From assembly GCA_036274075.1 (NCBI GenBank), contig DASUGK010000142.1, positions 1-64,000 on the forward strand: DNA of 64,000 bases, read 5' to 3'. This document shows, piece by piece, positions 44,176-52,467 of the stretch (positions are counted from its first letter, which is position 1; each line of letters begins with the position of its first letter). This DNA comes from CADEED01 sp036274075 (GTDB lineage: Bacteria > Pseudomonadota > Gammaproteobacteria > Steroidobacterales > Steroidobacteraceae). The notes below the pieces were generated by a model. The model saw only the letters and a program-made list of their open reading frames with translations. It did no database searches and was not told the origin of the DNA. Both the position numbers and the translations under genes were made by a program.

Positions 44176-44438
44176 GACTGGTCACTCTCGAAGATGAGCC
44201 CGTAGACGAGCACCAGCATCCCTGCCGCCGCCGCGCCCAGGCGCCAGCGGTAGAGGTCCATGTTCTTTACGACGAACAGGTCGAGCACGACGATCGCATT
44301 CGACGCGCTCAGGACGGCAAAGCACACCCCGGCCCACAACAGCAGGCGCTTGTGCACGGATGCGTACGCACGCAGTAGCAGGATGGCGCACAACCCGGAT
44401 ACCACGGTTCCCAGCACATTCACGATCAGTTGAAACAT
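44172..44438 (-). CDS. Second DUF5985-like small membrane protein
   Basis: 88 residues from ATG 44438. Three hydrophobic segments with the same order as the neighbour: NVLGTVVSGLCAILLLRAYASVHKRLLLWAGVCFAVLSASNAIVVLDLFV. The two proteins are related in layout (helix, basic turn, helix with L/N...L, helix), as if one gene had duplicated, and may form a heteromer. One base separates its start from the stop of the winged-helix-like gene. Confidence 0.75.
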   Translation of the reverse strand: MFQLIVNVLGTVVSGLCAILLLRAYASVHKRLLLWAGVCFAVLSASNAIVVLDLFVVKNMDLYRWRLGAAAAGMLVLVYGLIFESDQS

Positions 44439-44439
44439 G

Positions 44440-44826
44440 CTAGCGATCCTTCTTGAGATCGAAGGCCCGCGCGAACTCCTTGATCGACGCGGAGGGCTTC
44501 GAGTGAATGAACACGGTGATGCGCGACAGGTGCAACTGGTAGCTGCGTGCCAACTGCGCGACCTTTTCACGGATCTCCGGCGAGACGGGCTTGAAGCGGA
44601 ATCCTTTCGAACCGTCGCCCGCCACGAGGCCACGGCGTTGCAGCGCCTCCAGGGTTTCGACCGCGCGTTGCTCCGTGATGTAGTTGCGCGCGGCCACGTC
44701 GGACACGAGCCAGTCCCGCTCTTCCTCCCTGCTCATCATCAGCAGTGTCTCGAGTTGCGGGATCGAGTCGATCCGCTCCTCGATGAACTGCAGCACCTCG
44801 ACCGGGATTTCCATGTCAGGAACCAT
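44440..44826 (-). CDS. Winged-helix-like cytoplasmic protein linked to DUF5985
   Basis: 128 residues; ATG 44826 or 44814. The middle part (LLMMSREEERDWLVSDVAARNYITEQRAVETLEALQRRGLVAGDGSKGFRFKPVSPE) reads as a winged helix-turn-helix with a wing at GDGSKGFRF. The C-terminal ~35 residues are a positively charged helix ending FDLKKDR. It could bind DNA, or act as an adaptor to the two membrane proteins it is cotranscribed with. I do not know its target. Confidence 0.65.
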   Translation of the reverse strand: MVPDMEIPVEVLQFIEERIDSIPQLETLLMMSREEERDWLVSDVAARNYITEQRAVETLEALQRRGLVAGDGSKGFRFKPVSPEIREKVAQLARSYQLHLSRITVFIHSKPSASIKEFARAFDLKKDR

Positions 44827-44841
44827 CGCTCTGCCAGCGCT

Positions 44842-46776
44842 TCAGTTCGACGGCACCACCGGCAACACCACGGCACTGGCGTTGGCACCACCGAACCAGA
44901 TGCTCTGCGTCGCCTTTTTGTAGTCCTGCGGCCTGGCGTACATGATGTTCTCGACGTAGGTCTGAGGATTACGGTCGTACAGCGGGAACAGCGACGACTG
45001 CACCTGCACCATGATGCGGTGGCCGGGCTGGAACACGTGGTCGACGTGCGGCAACGCGAACTTGAACTTCTCCACCTTGCCTGCCTTGAGCGGCGCGGGC
45101 TCGGCGAAGCTCTTGTAGTAACGTCCGCGGAAGATCTCGATGCCGATGGCCAGCTCGTAGCCGTGCACGCCGGGCTTCGCGCCCTGCGAGGCGGGTTCCG
45201 GCACGTCGTTGGGATACACGTCGATGAGCTTCACCACCCAGTCGCTGTCCGTGCCGGTGGTCGAGGCGAACAACTCCACTTCGGGCGCGCCCATGATGTG
45301 CACGGGCCTGTCCAGCGGCGCCGTTTGCCAGGAAGCGACGTCCGGGCGGCCGGTGGCGAACCGCTGGTCGCGGATCAGCCAGGGCTTCCACTGTTCCGGG
45401 TCACCCATGTTGATCGGGCGCGGCAGGAAGGGCACCGGCTTCGCGGGATCGCTGATGTAGTCTTCGCGGCCCGCCGCCTTTGGCTTGTCGAACGTGGCAA
45501 CGCCATTCGCGGCCAGGTAGATAGGCCTGGCGCTGCCCATCGGCCAGCGCGGCGAGGACTGCCACTGGTTGATGCCGGTGGCGTAGGTCAGCACCGGCGG
45601 CGTCTTCGGATCGGGACCGCCCTTGAGGTAGTGGTCGAAGAACGGCTTCACGTACTTCACGCGCCATTCGCGCGCCGTGTCGCCGGTGAAAATGAGCGCG
45701 CCCAGGTCGTAGCCGTAATGGTTGGCGCCCGAGTGACGCCACGGCCCGATGTGCAGGAACACCATGTCGTTGTTCTTGTCCTTGGGTTCGAGCGCGCGGT
45801 ACACCGCCGGCGCGCCGTAGCTGTCTTCCTGGTCCCACTGGCCCACTTCGAGCAGCGTGGGCACGGCCAGCGGATGCGCCGCCAGCCACTTGTCCACCGC
45901 CTGCAGCGACCAGAAGTCGGTGTAGGCCGGGTTCTCGAGGAATTTGCGCACGCCCGGGTAGTGCGTGATGCCGAGCATCTTCGCGAAGTCCGCGGCCGAT
46001 CCTGCCTCGAGGTAACGCGTGTAGTCATCGGCTGCGCCGAGCGCGAACTCGGCATCGCCGTCGCCCTTCTTGGTGGACAGGCCCACCACGTATTCGAACG
46101 AGCTGATGCGGAAGGCGCCGTTGTGGAACCAGTCGTCGCCCATCCAGCCGTCGACCATCGGACTCTGCGGCACCGTGGCCTTGAGCGCCGGATGCGGATT
46201 GATCTGCGCCATCAGCGTGGTGAAACCGAGGTACGACGATCCGATCACGCCGACCTTGCCGTTCGACTCCGGCAGGTTCTTCACCAGCCATTCGATGGTG
46301 TCGTAGGCGTCGGTGGATTCGTCGATGCCGGTGTCGTTCACGGGCCCGGCCAGCGGCCGGTTCAACACCCACTGGCCCTCGGAGCGATGCAGTCCGCGGA
46401 TGTCCTGGTAGACGCGGATGTAGCCATCCTCGAAGAACTCCGCGTCCATGATCTCGAGGATGTCCACGCCGCGCTGGCTCGCGACCCGGTGCGTCGAGTG
46501 ATGGGCGTCGTAGGGCGTGCGTGACAGCAGGATGGGCGCGTTATTCACGCCCTTCTTCATGACGATGGCGGTGTAGAGCTTGGTGCCATCCCGCATGGGC
46601 ACCATTTCCTCGCGGCGGATGAAATCCGCCGAGGGAAGTGTCTGCTCGTACTTGTCCATGACGTCCGGCGTCATCGGCGTGACGCGGGCCGGAGCCTGGG
46701 CCGAAGTCTGAGCGAGAGCCGCCAGGGCCACGGAGAGCCCTGCAGTAAACCATATAACGGGGCGTAAAAGTTTCAT
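44842..46776 (-). CDS. CocE/NonD family alpha/beta-hydrolase (X-Pro dipeptidyl-peptidase-like)
   Basis: 644 residues with a signal peptide (ending ALAQT). The N-terminal hydrolase domain has VPMRDGTKLYTAIVMKKG, RTPYDA, YQDIRGLHRSEGQW and the nucleophile Ser in VIGSSYLGFTTLMAQ. The C-terminal PepX_C jelly-roll domain ends GHRIMVQVQSSLFPLYDRNPQT. Family members are cocaine esterases, glutaryl-7-ACA acylases and amino-acid ester hydrolases. Secreted; substrate unknown. Its last strand shares the region with the DUF5985 set, but there is a 15-base gap. Confidence 0.9.
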   Translation of the reverse strand: MKLLRPVIWFTAGLSVALAALAQTSAQAPARVTPMTPDVMDKYEQTLPSADFIRREEMVPMRDGTKLYTAIVMKKGVNNAPILLSRTPYDAHHSTHRVASQRGVDILEIMDAEFFEDGYIRVYQDIRGLHRSEGQWVLNRPLAGPVNDTGIDESTDAYDTIEWLVKNLPESNGKVGVIGSSYLGFTTLMAQINPHPALKATVPQSPMVDGWMGDDWFHNGAFRISSFEYVVGLSTKKGDGDAEFALGAADDYTRYLEAGSAADFAKMLGITHYPGVRKFLENPAYTDFWSLQAVDKWLAAHPLAVPTLLEVGQWDQEDSYGAPAVYRALEPKDKNNDMVFLHIGPWRHSGANHYGYDLGALIFTGDTAREWRVKYVKPFFDHYLKGGPDPKTPPVLTYATGINQWQSSPRWPMGSARPIYLAANGVATFDKPKAAGREDYISDPAKPVPFLPRPINMGDPEQWKPWLIRDQRFATGRPDVASWQTAPLDRPVHIMGAPEVELFASTTGTDSDWVVKLIDVYPNDVPEPASQGAKPGVHGYELAIGIEIFRGRYYKSFAEPAPLKAGKVEKFKFALPHVDHVFQPGHRIMVQVQSSLFPLYDRNPQTYVENIMYARPQDYKKATQSIWFGGANASAVVLPVVPSN

Positions 46777-46821
46777 CGGCGAAGACTACGGGCCACTCCG
46801 CTGGCCCGCAACCCGCCGGCA

Positions 46822-47088
46822 TCAACTCGGGTAGAGAATGACCGGGATCTCCGTCACCGAGTCGATCGGCAGGCTGTTCTTCTTCGCCGCCTCGCGCACC
46901 GCGGCCTCGCTGGGGCCGGTATAGATGCAGAAGGTCTTGGTCTTGTCCGCATTCGCGTACGAATGCTCCCAGGTGACGCCCAACGAGCTGTTGTTGTCGT
47001 TGACCGTCTTCTTGGCGGCGGGCGTCACGCCATCGAGGGCGCCGGCCGGGAAAGTTCTCTGGATCAGGAATCGTCGAGTCGCGCTCAT
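46822..47088 (-). CDS. DUF4242 small protein
   Basis: 88 residues. The layout (RRFLIQRTFPAGALDGVTPAAKKTVNDNNSSLGVTWEHSYANADKTKTFCIYTGPSEAAVREAAKKNSLPIDSVTEIPVI) matches the DUF4242 ferredoxin-like family, in which the WEHSY and C.Y segments line a metal site. Nickel binding has been proposed for the family. Cytoplasmic. A 10-bp palindrome lies 16 bases before the ATG. Confidence 0.83.
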   Translation of the reverse strand: MSATRRFLIQRTFPAGALDGVTPAAKKTVNDNNSSLGVTWEHSYANADKTKTFCIYTGPSEAAVREAAKKNSLPIDSVTEIPVILYPS

Positions 47089-47104
47089 CTAAGTCTCCGT
47101 GCAA

Positions 47105-47114
47105 TTCAATTGAA
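47105..47114. promoter_or_regulatory. Short palindrome before DUF4242
   Basis: TTCAATTGAA, a perfect 10-base palindrome, lies 16 bases before the DUF4242 start. It is AT-rich in a GC-rich setting, so an operator is possible. Confidence 0.25.
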
Positions 47115-47205
47115 GTTGCCGGGAGAGATTAGATGCGGGAAGCGGCGCGATGAATGATCTTTCGTCCGCCGCGCTTGCCCGATCGTTCGGGCCTGGATCG
47201 AAGGG

Positions 47206-47229
47206 ACCCGCGCGGCAAGCCGCGCGGGT
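47206..47229. terminator. Stem-loop after the EF-hand gene
   Basis: ACCCGCGCGGC and GCCGCGCGGGT form an 11-bp inverted repeat with a 2-base centre, 13 bases past the EF-hand stop on the minus strand. No long T-run follows. It probably ends the EF-hand transcript. Confidence 0.5.
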
Positions 47230-47242
47230 TGCCCCGAAGGGA

Positions 47243-47542
47243 TTATTTCTTGGGAGGTTCCGACTGCTGCTGACTGTTCGCCTGGGAGACTTCGGCGCGT
47301 TCGATGTAGCCGTCCCCGTTGATGTCGTAGCTCGAGAATTGCGCCTTCACGTTGGCGTTGGCTTCCGCTTCAGTCTTGGAGATGCGGCCGTCACCATCCG
47401 TGTCCAGTGACTCGAACGACGCGCCCTTTCCCTGCGATTCCGACGGCGTCGGCTGCGTGGGCTCGGGCGTCTGCGCAGTGGCGGCAGCGAGAGGGAGCAG
47501 CGCTGCGGCCCCCGCGATCAACAAGCTGGATGCTTTCGTCAT
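47243..47542 (-). CDS. Secreted EF-hand protein
   Basis: 99 residues from ATG 47542. A signal peptide ends near ATAQ. Two EF-hand loops are visible: DTDGDGRISKTE and DINGDGYIERAE, each with the five usual Ca ligands at spaced acidic positions. A Pro/Gln-rich linker precedes and a polar tail follows. Small periplasmic EF-hand proteins of this kind are common in proteobacteria; Ca buffering or signalling is assumed but not shown. Confidence 0.85.
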   Translation of the reverse strand: MTKASSLLIAGAAALLPLAAATAQTPEPTQPTPSESQGKGASFESLDTDGDGRISKTEAEANANVKAQFSSYDINGDGYIERAEVSQANSQQQSEPPKK

Positions 47543-47638
47543 GATTTGTCCTCTGTAGCTGAATGGAGTCACATCCAGGAGAGGCAATCCGCGTGCCAAC
47601 CATTCACCGCGGCTTCGGCGCAGGCGGCAGGCTGCACG

Positions 47639-47653
47639 GGCACCCGGGGTGCC
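47639..47653. repeat. Palindrome between EF-hand and lipoprotein genes
   Basis: GGCACCC-G-GGGTGCC, two 7-base arms around one base, lies in the 268-base gap between the divergent EF-hand and Pro-rich lipoprotein genes. The rest of the gap shows no clear promoter. Confidence 0.3.
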
Positions 47654-47810
47654 GCAATTGAAAGCGATGCAGCGTAATCCGCGAAGATTGCAATTGTGTC
47701 GAGCCAGCGCTGTCGGACATCGCCGCGCCCAATGTCATCGCATCACCGACTGCAGGCCCGGTTGGCGCCGCGTACGGTCACCCTGCAAGCCATCGACCAT
47801 CGGAGCACTT

Positions 47811-48056
47811 ATGAGCATGAAGTTCCTGCTTCCCCTTTGCGCTGCCGCCGCGTTGCTGGCCGCATGCAGTGATCGCAACAAGGACACTGCTGTGGGTGGT
47901 GAAGGCCCCAGTGACACTACGACGCCCGCGACCCCGCCAGCCGATACCGCGCCCCCGCCGGCCGAGACTCCGCCGCCGCCCGACACTGCGACACCCGACA
48001 CGGCGACCCCGCCGCCCCCGGAGAGCCAGCCGTCCGATCCGCCCCCGGGCGGCTAG
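47811..48056 (+). CDS. Small proline-rich lipoprotein
   Basis: 81 residues from ATG 47811 (GGAG before it). Signal with lipobox LLAAC at residue ~18, then a low-complexity run of Pro, Thr, Asp and Glu, ending PPPGG. The mature protein should be unfolded and very acidic, like the tethers that span the periplasm. The high Pro content may partly follow GC bias. Its stop touches the stop of the PQQ-type gene on the other strand. Confidence 0.65.
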   Translation: MSMKFLLPLCAAAALLAACSDRNKDTAVGGEGPSDTTTPATPPADTAPPPAETPPPPDTATPDTATPPPPESQPSDPPPGG

Positions 48057-49547
48057 TTAGAGCGCGATGGCGTAGACCCTGCCGTTGAGATCGGCGGCGT
48101 AGACCACGCCATCGGCGATCACGGGAGAGGCGCCGAAGCCCCAGTGGCCGCGCGCCTTGACCGTCGCCTCCGACGGCGCGTCCTGGTGCATCCAGCGAAG
48201 TGCACCGCTGGCGCGATCCAGCGCGAGCAGTGAGCCGTTGCGCGCGCCGGGAATGGCGCCCTGCCCGACCGTGCCCGCCACGACGAGTTGCTCCGTGACG
48301 GCCGTGCGCTGCCAGGAATATCCGGGCACGGGCGACTTCCAGCGCAATGAACCGTCGGCCAGGTCGATCGCATAGACGTGGGTCGCGTCGGAGGAACCCG
48401 TGTAGACCACGCCGTCGCGCACCACGGGCGGCGATTCGATCCACGAGAACCAGTAGTAATGCTTCCAAAGCTCCTTGCCGGTGGCGGCATCGAGCGCTAC
48501 CAGGTCGTAGGTGCGGCTGCCGACGAGCACGCGATCGCCTGAGACCACCACGTCACCGCCGATGCCGAGCTTCGCGTCGTAGCTCCAGCGGGGCTGGCCG
48601 TCCTTGGCGGACACCGCCTGCACCTTGCCGTCGAGCGCCGCGAAGATCACGAGGTCGCCGTGTAATGCCGGGGTCGCCGTCATGATGTCGGCGGCGGCCA
48701 CGCGCCAGGACTCGCGGCCCGTTCTCATGTCGATGGCGTACAGGTTCTTGTCTCGGCTGGCGACGAACAATCGTCTGCCGTCGGTGACGACGCTCGAGCC
48801 ATATCGGTCCCAGCGCGTCTTCTCGTTGTCGGTGGGAATGCGCGGTTCGCTGCCGTCGTCGACGTCGGCACGCCAGGTTTCCGCGCCCGTCTTGCGGTCG
48901 AGCTGGTGGAGATAGCCTGAATCGGAGTGCAGGTAGACGAACTTGCCGATCACCTTCGGTTGTGCACGGATCGGCTTGCCGGTGGAAAACTTCCAGCGCA
49001 GCTTCCCATCGCGCCCGATGGCATTGAGATCGCCGTTCTCGTTACCGACGAACAGCGTGCCGTCATCGGCACGTTCGATTCCCGCCCACACGGCCGCGCC
49101 GGTTTCCGCCGTCCACAACACCTGGGGCCGCGGCGCCTTCCACTCGCGCGGCGCCGGCTTCTCCGCCGGGCCGCTGCGCCTGAACTCGACCGGTATGTTG
49201 TAGATGGGCGCAGCCTCGGCCGGGATAACCCCGCTCAGAGTCCGCTTTTCGGGATTCCAGGTGAGCGGAAACGACAGCCCCTGGCTGTCGACCGAGTTGC
49301 CGTTGATCGCCACGGCGCCGAGGTTGATGTCGTAAGCGCCGATGGCCATGAGCCAGACATGCGCTTCCTGTTTGCCGTCCTTCTCGAGGAACTGCATGGC
49401 CAGGTGCGAGCTCTCGCCGCCGAATTCCGGGTCCGCCGACCACCAGCCGGCGATGTCGGAGAACTTCACGGCGTCCTGCGCCGTGGCGGGAAGCGCCAGC
49501 GTGAAGGCGGCCAGGCACGCGAGCGCGTGCATCCTGAGGATTTTCAT
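48057..49547 (-). CDS. Secreted PQQ-type beta-propeller protein
   Basis: 496 residues from ATG 49547 (ATG 49556 in frame). Signal peptide ending LPATAQ, then an N-terminal ~110-residue domain before the propeller. Seven PQQ-like repeats of the G.L.W form can be counted: GKLRWKFSTG, GAETWRADV, GRESWRVAA, GQPRWSYDA, GKELWKHYYW, GSLRWKSPV and GALRWMHQD. The C-terminal repeat closes with VVYAADLNGRVYAIAL. No quinoprotein active-site Asp/Cys pair is evident, so it is more likely a binding or scaffold propeller than a PQQ dehydrogenase. Confidence 0.82.
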   Translation of the reverse strand: MKILRMHALACLAAFTLALPATAQDAVKFSDIAGWWSADPEFGGESSHLAMQFLEKDGKQEAHVWLMAIGAYDINLGAVAINGNSVDSQGLSFPLTWNPEKRTLSGVIPAEAAPIYNIPVEFRRSGPAEKPAPREWKAPRPQVLWTAETGAAVWAGIERADDGTLFVGNENGDLNAIGRDGKLRWKFSTGKPIRAQPKVIGKFVYLHSDSGYLHQLDRKTGAETWRADVDDGSEPRIPTDNEKTRWDRYGSSVVTDGRRLFVASRDKNLYAIDMRTGRESWRVAAADIMTATPALHGDLVIFAALDGKVQAVSAKDGQPRWSYDAKLGIGGDVVVSGDRVLVGSRTYDLVALDAATGKELWKHYYWFSWIESPPVVRDGVVYTGSSDATHVYAIDLADGSLRWKSPVPGYSWQRTAVTEQLVVAGTVGQGAIPGARNGSLLALDRASGALRWMHQDAPSEATVKARGHWGFGASPVIADGVVYAADLNGRVYAIAL

Positions 49548-49982
49548 GCGCGGCAACCTACCGGAATCACCGGCCGCGTCAACGCGCGATGCGCCCGCCG
49601 ACGCGGCCCGTGCGCCGAAGCGTTGCTACTGCGCGGCCAGCGCGTCCGCAGACCCCGTATAGGCGCTTGCCGTCCTTGCCGGGCTCGGCTGCCGCCTGCT
49701 GGCGGAAGGGCTCGGCCTCCGTGAACTTTTCCTGGTTGCCCAATGCGTGGCACTGGGTAAAGGCCGCAGACTGCTCGGCGAAAGACAGCGGCGAACACAC
49801 TGACAAATTCGACGACGTCACAATCGGCGAGCGGCTGCCAACATGCCAAATTGTTGACGGTCTCTTGTCAGGTGAAGAAGCCCAGGCAACCAGTCAAGGG
49901 ACAGTCTCGCGGCAAGCCAATGGCCATCCATGTTGGCGAAATCTGCCCTTCGCGGCATACGATCCACACCCCCGGAGGCACC
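49548..49982. other. Gap with a likely gene remnant between the PQQ-type and decarboxylase genes
   Basis: 435 bases lie between the PQQ-type gene and the decarboxylase start. The part at 49626-49821 looks like the C-terminal end of a broken small gene (listed separately). The rest holds the decarboxylase promoter region, where a TTGACG (49854-49859) has no matching -10. Nothing else is evident. Confidence 0.45.
49626..49821 (-). pseudogene. Frameshifted remnant of a small protein gene
   Basis: Read on the minus strand, the frame gives FAEQSAAFTQCHALGNQEK, then FTEAEPFRQQAAAEPGKDGK and RLYG, which has the composition and spacing of a real protein. After the GGGG run (49653-49656 on the plus strand) it continues out of frame; one fewer G would give RLYGSADALAAQ and a stop at 49626-49628. 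This points to a frameshift, or a sequencing indel in a homopolymer. The N-terminal part is missing or unrecognised. Confidence 0.4.
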
Positions 49983-51332
49983 ATGCACCTTCTCGACGAC
50001 GCCGCACGCCGCGCCAGGGCGTTCCTGGATTCCCTGCATGACCGCGCCGTGCGGCCGGATCCGCTTGCGGCTGCGCGGCTCGATCAACTGGACGTACCGG
50101 TGCCGCGCGAGCCCACGCCGCCCGCCGAAGTCCTCGCGCAGCTCGACGAATACGTCTCGCCCGCCACCATGGCCAGCGCCGGGCCGCGCTTCTTCGGCTT
50201 CGTGATCGGTGGTTCGCTGCCGGTGACAGTGGCGGCCAATTGGCTCGCCACCGCCTGGGACCAGAACACCTGCTTCGACTCCGCGACGCCGGGTGTGGCA
50301 CGCCTCGAGGCCATCGCACGCCGCTGGCTGCTCGAAGTGCTGGACCTGCCGCGCGACTGCGCCATCGGCTACGTGACCGGCGCCACCGTGGCGAACTTCA
50401 CCGCACTGGCCGCCGCGCGCAACTCGGTGTTGAAACGTTCCGGCTGGAACGTCGAGGCAGACGGGTTGTTTGGCGCGCCGCCGATCCAGGTGATCGTCGG
50501 CGAGGAATGCCACCCGACACTGCTCAAGTCGCTGGGCATGCTGGGCCTGGGGCGCAACCGCCTCACGCGCGTCCCCGTGGATGCGCAGGGACGCATGCGC
50601 GCCGACCAGCTGCCGAAGATCACGAACCCGGCCATCGTCTGCGTGCAGGCCGGCAACGTGAACAGCGGTGCCTTCGATCCGTTTCCGCAGATCTGCGCCG
50701 CGGCGCGCGGCGCCGGCGCCTGGATCCACGTGGATGGCGCATTCGGACTGTGGGCACGCGCGTCTGAATTGCTGGCGCCGCTCGCGCGCGGCCTCGAGCT
50801 CGCGGATTCCTGGGCCACCGATGCGCACAAGTGGCTCAACGTGCCCTACGACAGCGGCATCGCCTTCGTGCGCGATGCGCAGGCGTTGCAATCGGCCATG
50901 GCCATCACGGCCGAGTACCTGCCGCCGGCGCAAGCCCGCCGCGCGCCCTGCGACTACACGCCCGAGCTGTCGCGCCGCGCGCGCGGCACCGAAATCTACG
51001 CGGCGTTGAAGAGCCTCGGCAGCGAGGGTCTCGCGCAGATGATCGAGCGCAACTGCGCCCAGGCGCGGCGATTTGCCGAAGGGCTGAAGGCGGCCGGCTT
51101 CGAAATCCTCAACGACGTGGTGCTGAACCAGGTCGTGGTGAAATTCGGCGGCCCGGAGCGCACGAAGCGGATCATCGATGCCATCCAGGCAGACGGCACG
51201 TGTTGGGCCGGCATCACCGTGTGGCAGGGCCACACTGCCATGCGCATCAGCGTGTCGTCATGGGCCACGACCGACCTCGACGTGGAACGCAGCCTCGAGG
51301 CCATGCTGCGCTGTGCGCGCGAGACGCGCTGA
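49983..51332 (+). CDS. PLP-dependent decarboxylase, aromatic-amino-acid/group II type
   Basis: 449 residues from ATG 49983 behind CCGGAGGCACC. Motifs: RFFGFVIGGSLPVTVAANWLATAWDQNTC, TGATVANFTALAAAR (PLP phosphate), VDGAFGLWARAS (the Asp of the ring nitrogen) and the Schiff-base Lys in SWATDAHKWLNVPYDSG. This DDC-like group includes decarboxylases of aromatic amino acids and glutamate and also some aldehyde synthases. The substrate is not set by sequence. Isolated from related pathway genes. Confidence 0.92.
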   Translation: MHLLDDAARRARAFLDSLHDRAVRPDPLAAARLDQLDVPVPREPTPPAEVLAQLDEYVSPATMASAGPRFFGFVIGGSLPVTVAANWLATAWDQNTCFDSATPGVARLEAIARRWLLEVLDLPRDCAIGYVTGATVANFTALAAARNSVLKRSGWNVEADGLFGAPPIQVIVGEECHPTLLKSLGMLGLGRNRLTRVPVDAQGRMRADQLPKITNPAIVCVQAGNVNSGAFDPFPQICAAARGAGAWIHVDGAFGLWARASELLAPLARGLELADSWATDAHKWLNVPYDSGIAFVRDAQALQSAMAITAEYLPPAQARRAPCDYTPELSRRARGTEIYAALKSLGSEGLAQMIERNCAQARRFAEGLKAAGFEILNDVVLNQVVVKFGGPERTKRIIDAIQADGTCWAGITVWQGHTAMRISVSSWATTDLDVERSLEAMLRCARETR

Positions 51333-51439
51333 CAGGCCCCGCATCCGGGGTGTAAAGGTTCTCTTAACAATTACCCAGACTTTCGAAACACAAACGGGGG
51401 GCCGGGGTACCAATATGTGCTTGTACTGAAGGAGCGCAT

Positions 51440-51619
51440 ATGAAGACCCGGACGACCAAGGCAATTCCGCTGCACGACTACGGCCCGGCGCTGCAAAACG
51501 CCGTGTCCTGGCTCGGTAACCGCTACCTGCTCGCGGACCCGGTGCCGCGCCGCAACGACGAGCCCAAGCCCTGGTTCAACCAGCCGCGCAGCTGGCACCC
51601 GCAAACGGCACGGATGTAG
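51440..51619 (+). CDS. Small 59-residue basic protein
   Basis: Too short for standard gene callers. ATG 51440 sits behind a good GAAGGAGCGCAT ribosome site; the stop TAG is at 51617-51619. The protein begins MKTRTTKAIPLHDYGPAL, continues QNAVSWLGNRYLLADPVPRR and ends NDEPKPWFNQPRSWHPQTAR plus Met. It has two Trp-centred blocks (VSWLGNRYLLADPV and PWFNQPRSWHP) and is rich in Pro and Arg. I recall short proteins of this NAV.WLG.RYLLA.PV style in other proteobacteria, with no known function. Convergent with the secreted protein gene, 5 bases apart. Confidence 0.7.
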   Translation: MKTRTTKAIPLHDYGPALQNAVSWLGNRYLLADPVPRRNDEPKPWFNQPRSWHPQTARM

Positions 51620-51624
51620 TTCGG

Positions 51625-52263
51625 TCACTCCACGTGCAGCGTGTACGTGACTGCCTGCGTCATCTCCGGCAGGATGCCGCCGAAGTTGATGGTGTGCGTG
51701 CCGCGGCTGAGCGGCCGCAACATGATGTAGTAGCCGTTCGCGGCCGAAGGCGCCAGGCCCCCGCCGCCACGCTCGGCGAGATCGAAACATTGCCGGGTCT
51801 GCTGGCGATGCGGGGCGAGATTCTTGTAGATAGTGCCGTCGACCTCGAGCACCAGCGCCGATGCCTCCGACATCAGGCGTGCCGCCTTGGTCGTGGCCAT
51901 CTCACAGCTCAGTGAGAGGCCCGGCTGCGGATACACCACGTAGTTGACCAGCGGGAAGAACAGGTACTTGCCGGCCGGGACCGTGCAGGTGCGCACCGTG
52001 CGCTGGGTGCCATAGGTTCCCGCCAGGAACCACACCTCGCCTTCCTGCCTCAGCCGGCAACGGTCGCCCTTCTTGTCGACCACCGGGCTCTCGCTGTCAT
52101 CGAACGACCAGGCCCACTGCCACCACACCCGCGACCAGTCCGCCTGCGTGCGGCCGGCCACCTTCTCGCCGGGTGCAACCAGTGGCGACGGACCCGCGGA
52201 CTCCGCACCGAGAACGAGCATCGGGAGCGACGACACCACGAGACCGGCAATGAGGGCTTTCAT
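51625..52263 (-). CDS. Secreted protein of unknown function
   Basis: 212 residues with a signal peptide (ending VLGAES). The mature part has WSRVWWQWAWSFDDSESPVVDKKGDRC, GEVWFLAGTYGTQRTVRTCTVPAGKYLFFPLVNYVVYPQPG and a strand-rich end GTHTINFGGILPEMTQAVTYTLHVE. This layout recalls the secreted proteins found near vanadium or haem oxidases in several proteobacteria, but I cannot name the family. Three or four Cys could form disulfides. Function unknown. Confidence 0.7.
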   Translation of the reverse strand: MKALIAGLVVSSLPMLVLGAESAGPSPLVAPGEKVAGRTQADWSRVWWQWAWSFDDSESPVVDKKGDRCRLRQEGEVWFLAGTYGTQRTVRTCTVPAGKYLFFPLVNYVVYPQPGLSLSCEMATTKAARLMSEASALVLEVDGTIYKNLAPHRQQTRQCFDLAERGGGGLAPSAANGYYIMLRPLSRGTHTINFGGILPEMTQAVTYTLHVE

Positions 52264-52378
52264 TGCCCGAGTTTGCAGAAATGCATCGTACCGCGATGAG
52301 ATGCGCCTCTAACTATTCGGTGCGTGTACCCCACCCGCGCACGGAGCTCGACCGGTGTCAACGGACGCCGGGCAGGGC

Positions 52379-52416
52379 AATTCCGGGAAGCTATATAAAT
52401 TCCGGGAAGCCATATA
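52379..52416. repeat. Two tandem 19-bp repeats in the osmC promoter region
   Basis: AATTCCGGGAAGCTATATA (52379-52397) is followed at once by AATTCCGGGAAGCCATATA (52398-52416), identical but for one base. Each unit contains the near-palindrome TTCCGGGAA and an AT-rich half ending in TATATA. The osmC ATG lies 52 bases further on. In the second unit GGGAAG is 15 bases before GTC (of GTGTCG), the shape of an extracytoplasmic sigma-factor promoter; that reading is only a guess. Confidence 0.55.
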
Positions 52417-52467
52417 TAAGAGTGTCGCCAGGAGTTACCTTATTGCGGCGGCGCCAGGAGAGTTCCC

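Noticed and set aside
48057..49547. Quinoprotein alcohol dehydrogenase
   Set aside because: The propeller repeats are there, but the active-site disulfide pair and the PQQ-coordinating residues typical of dehydrogenases are not evident, and no cytochrome partner lies nearby.
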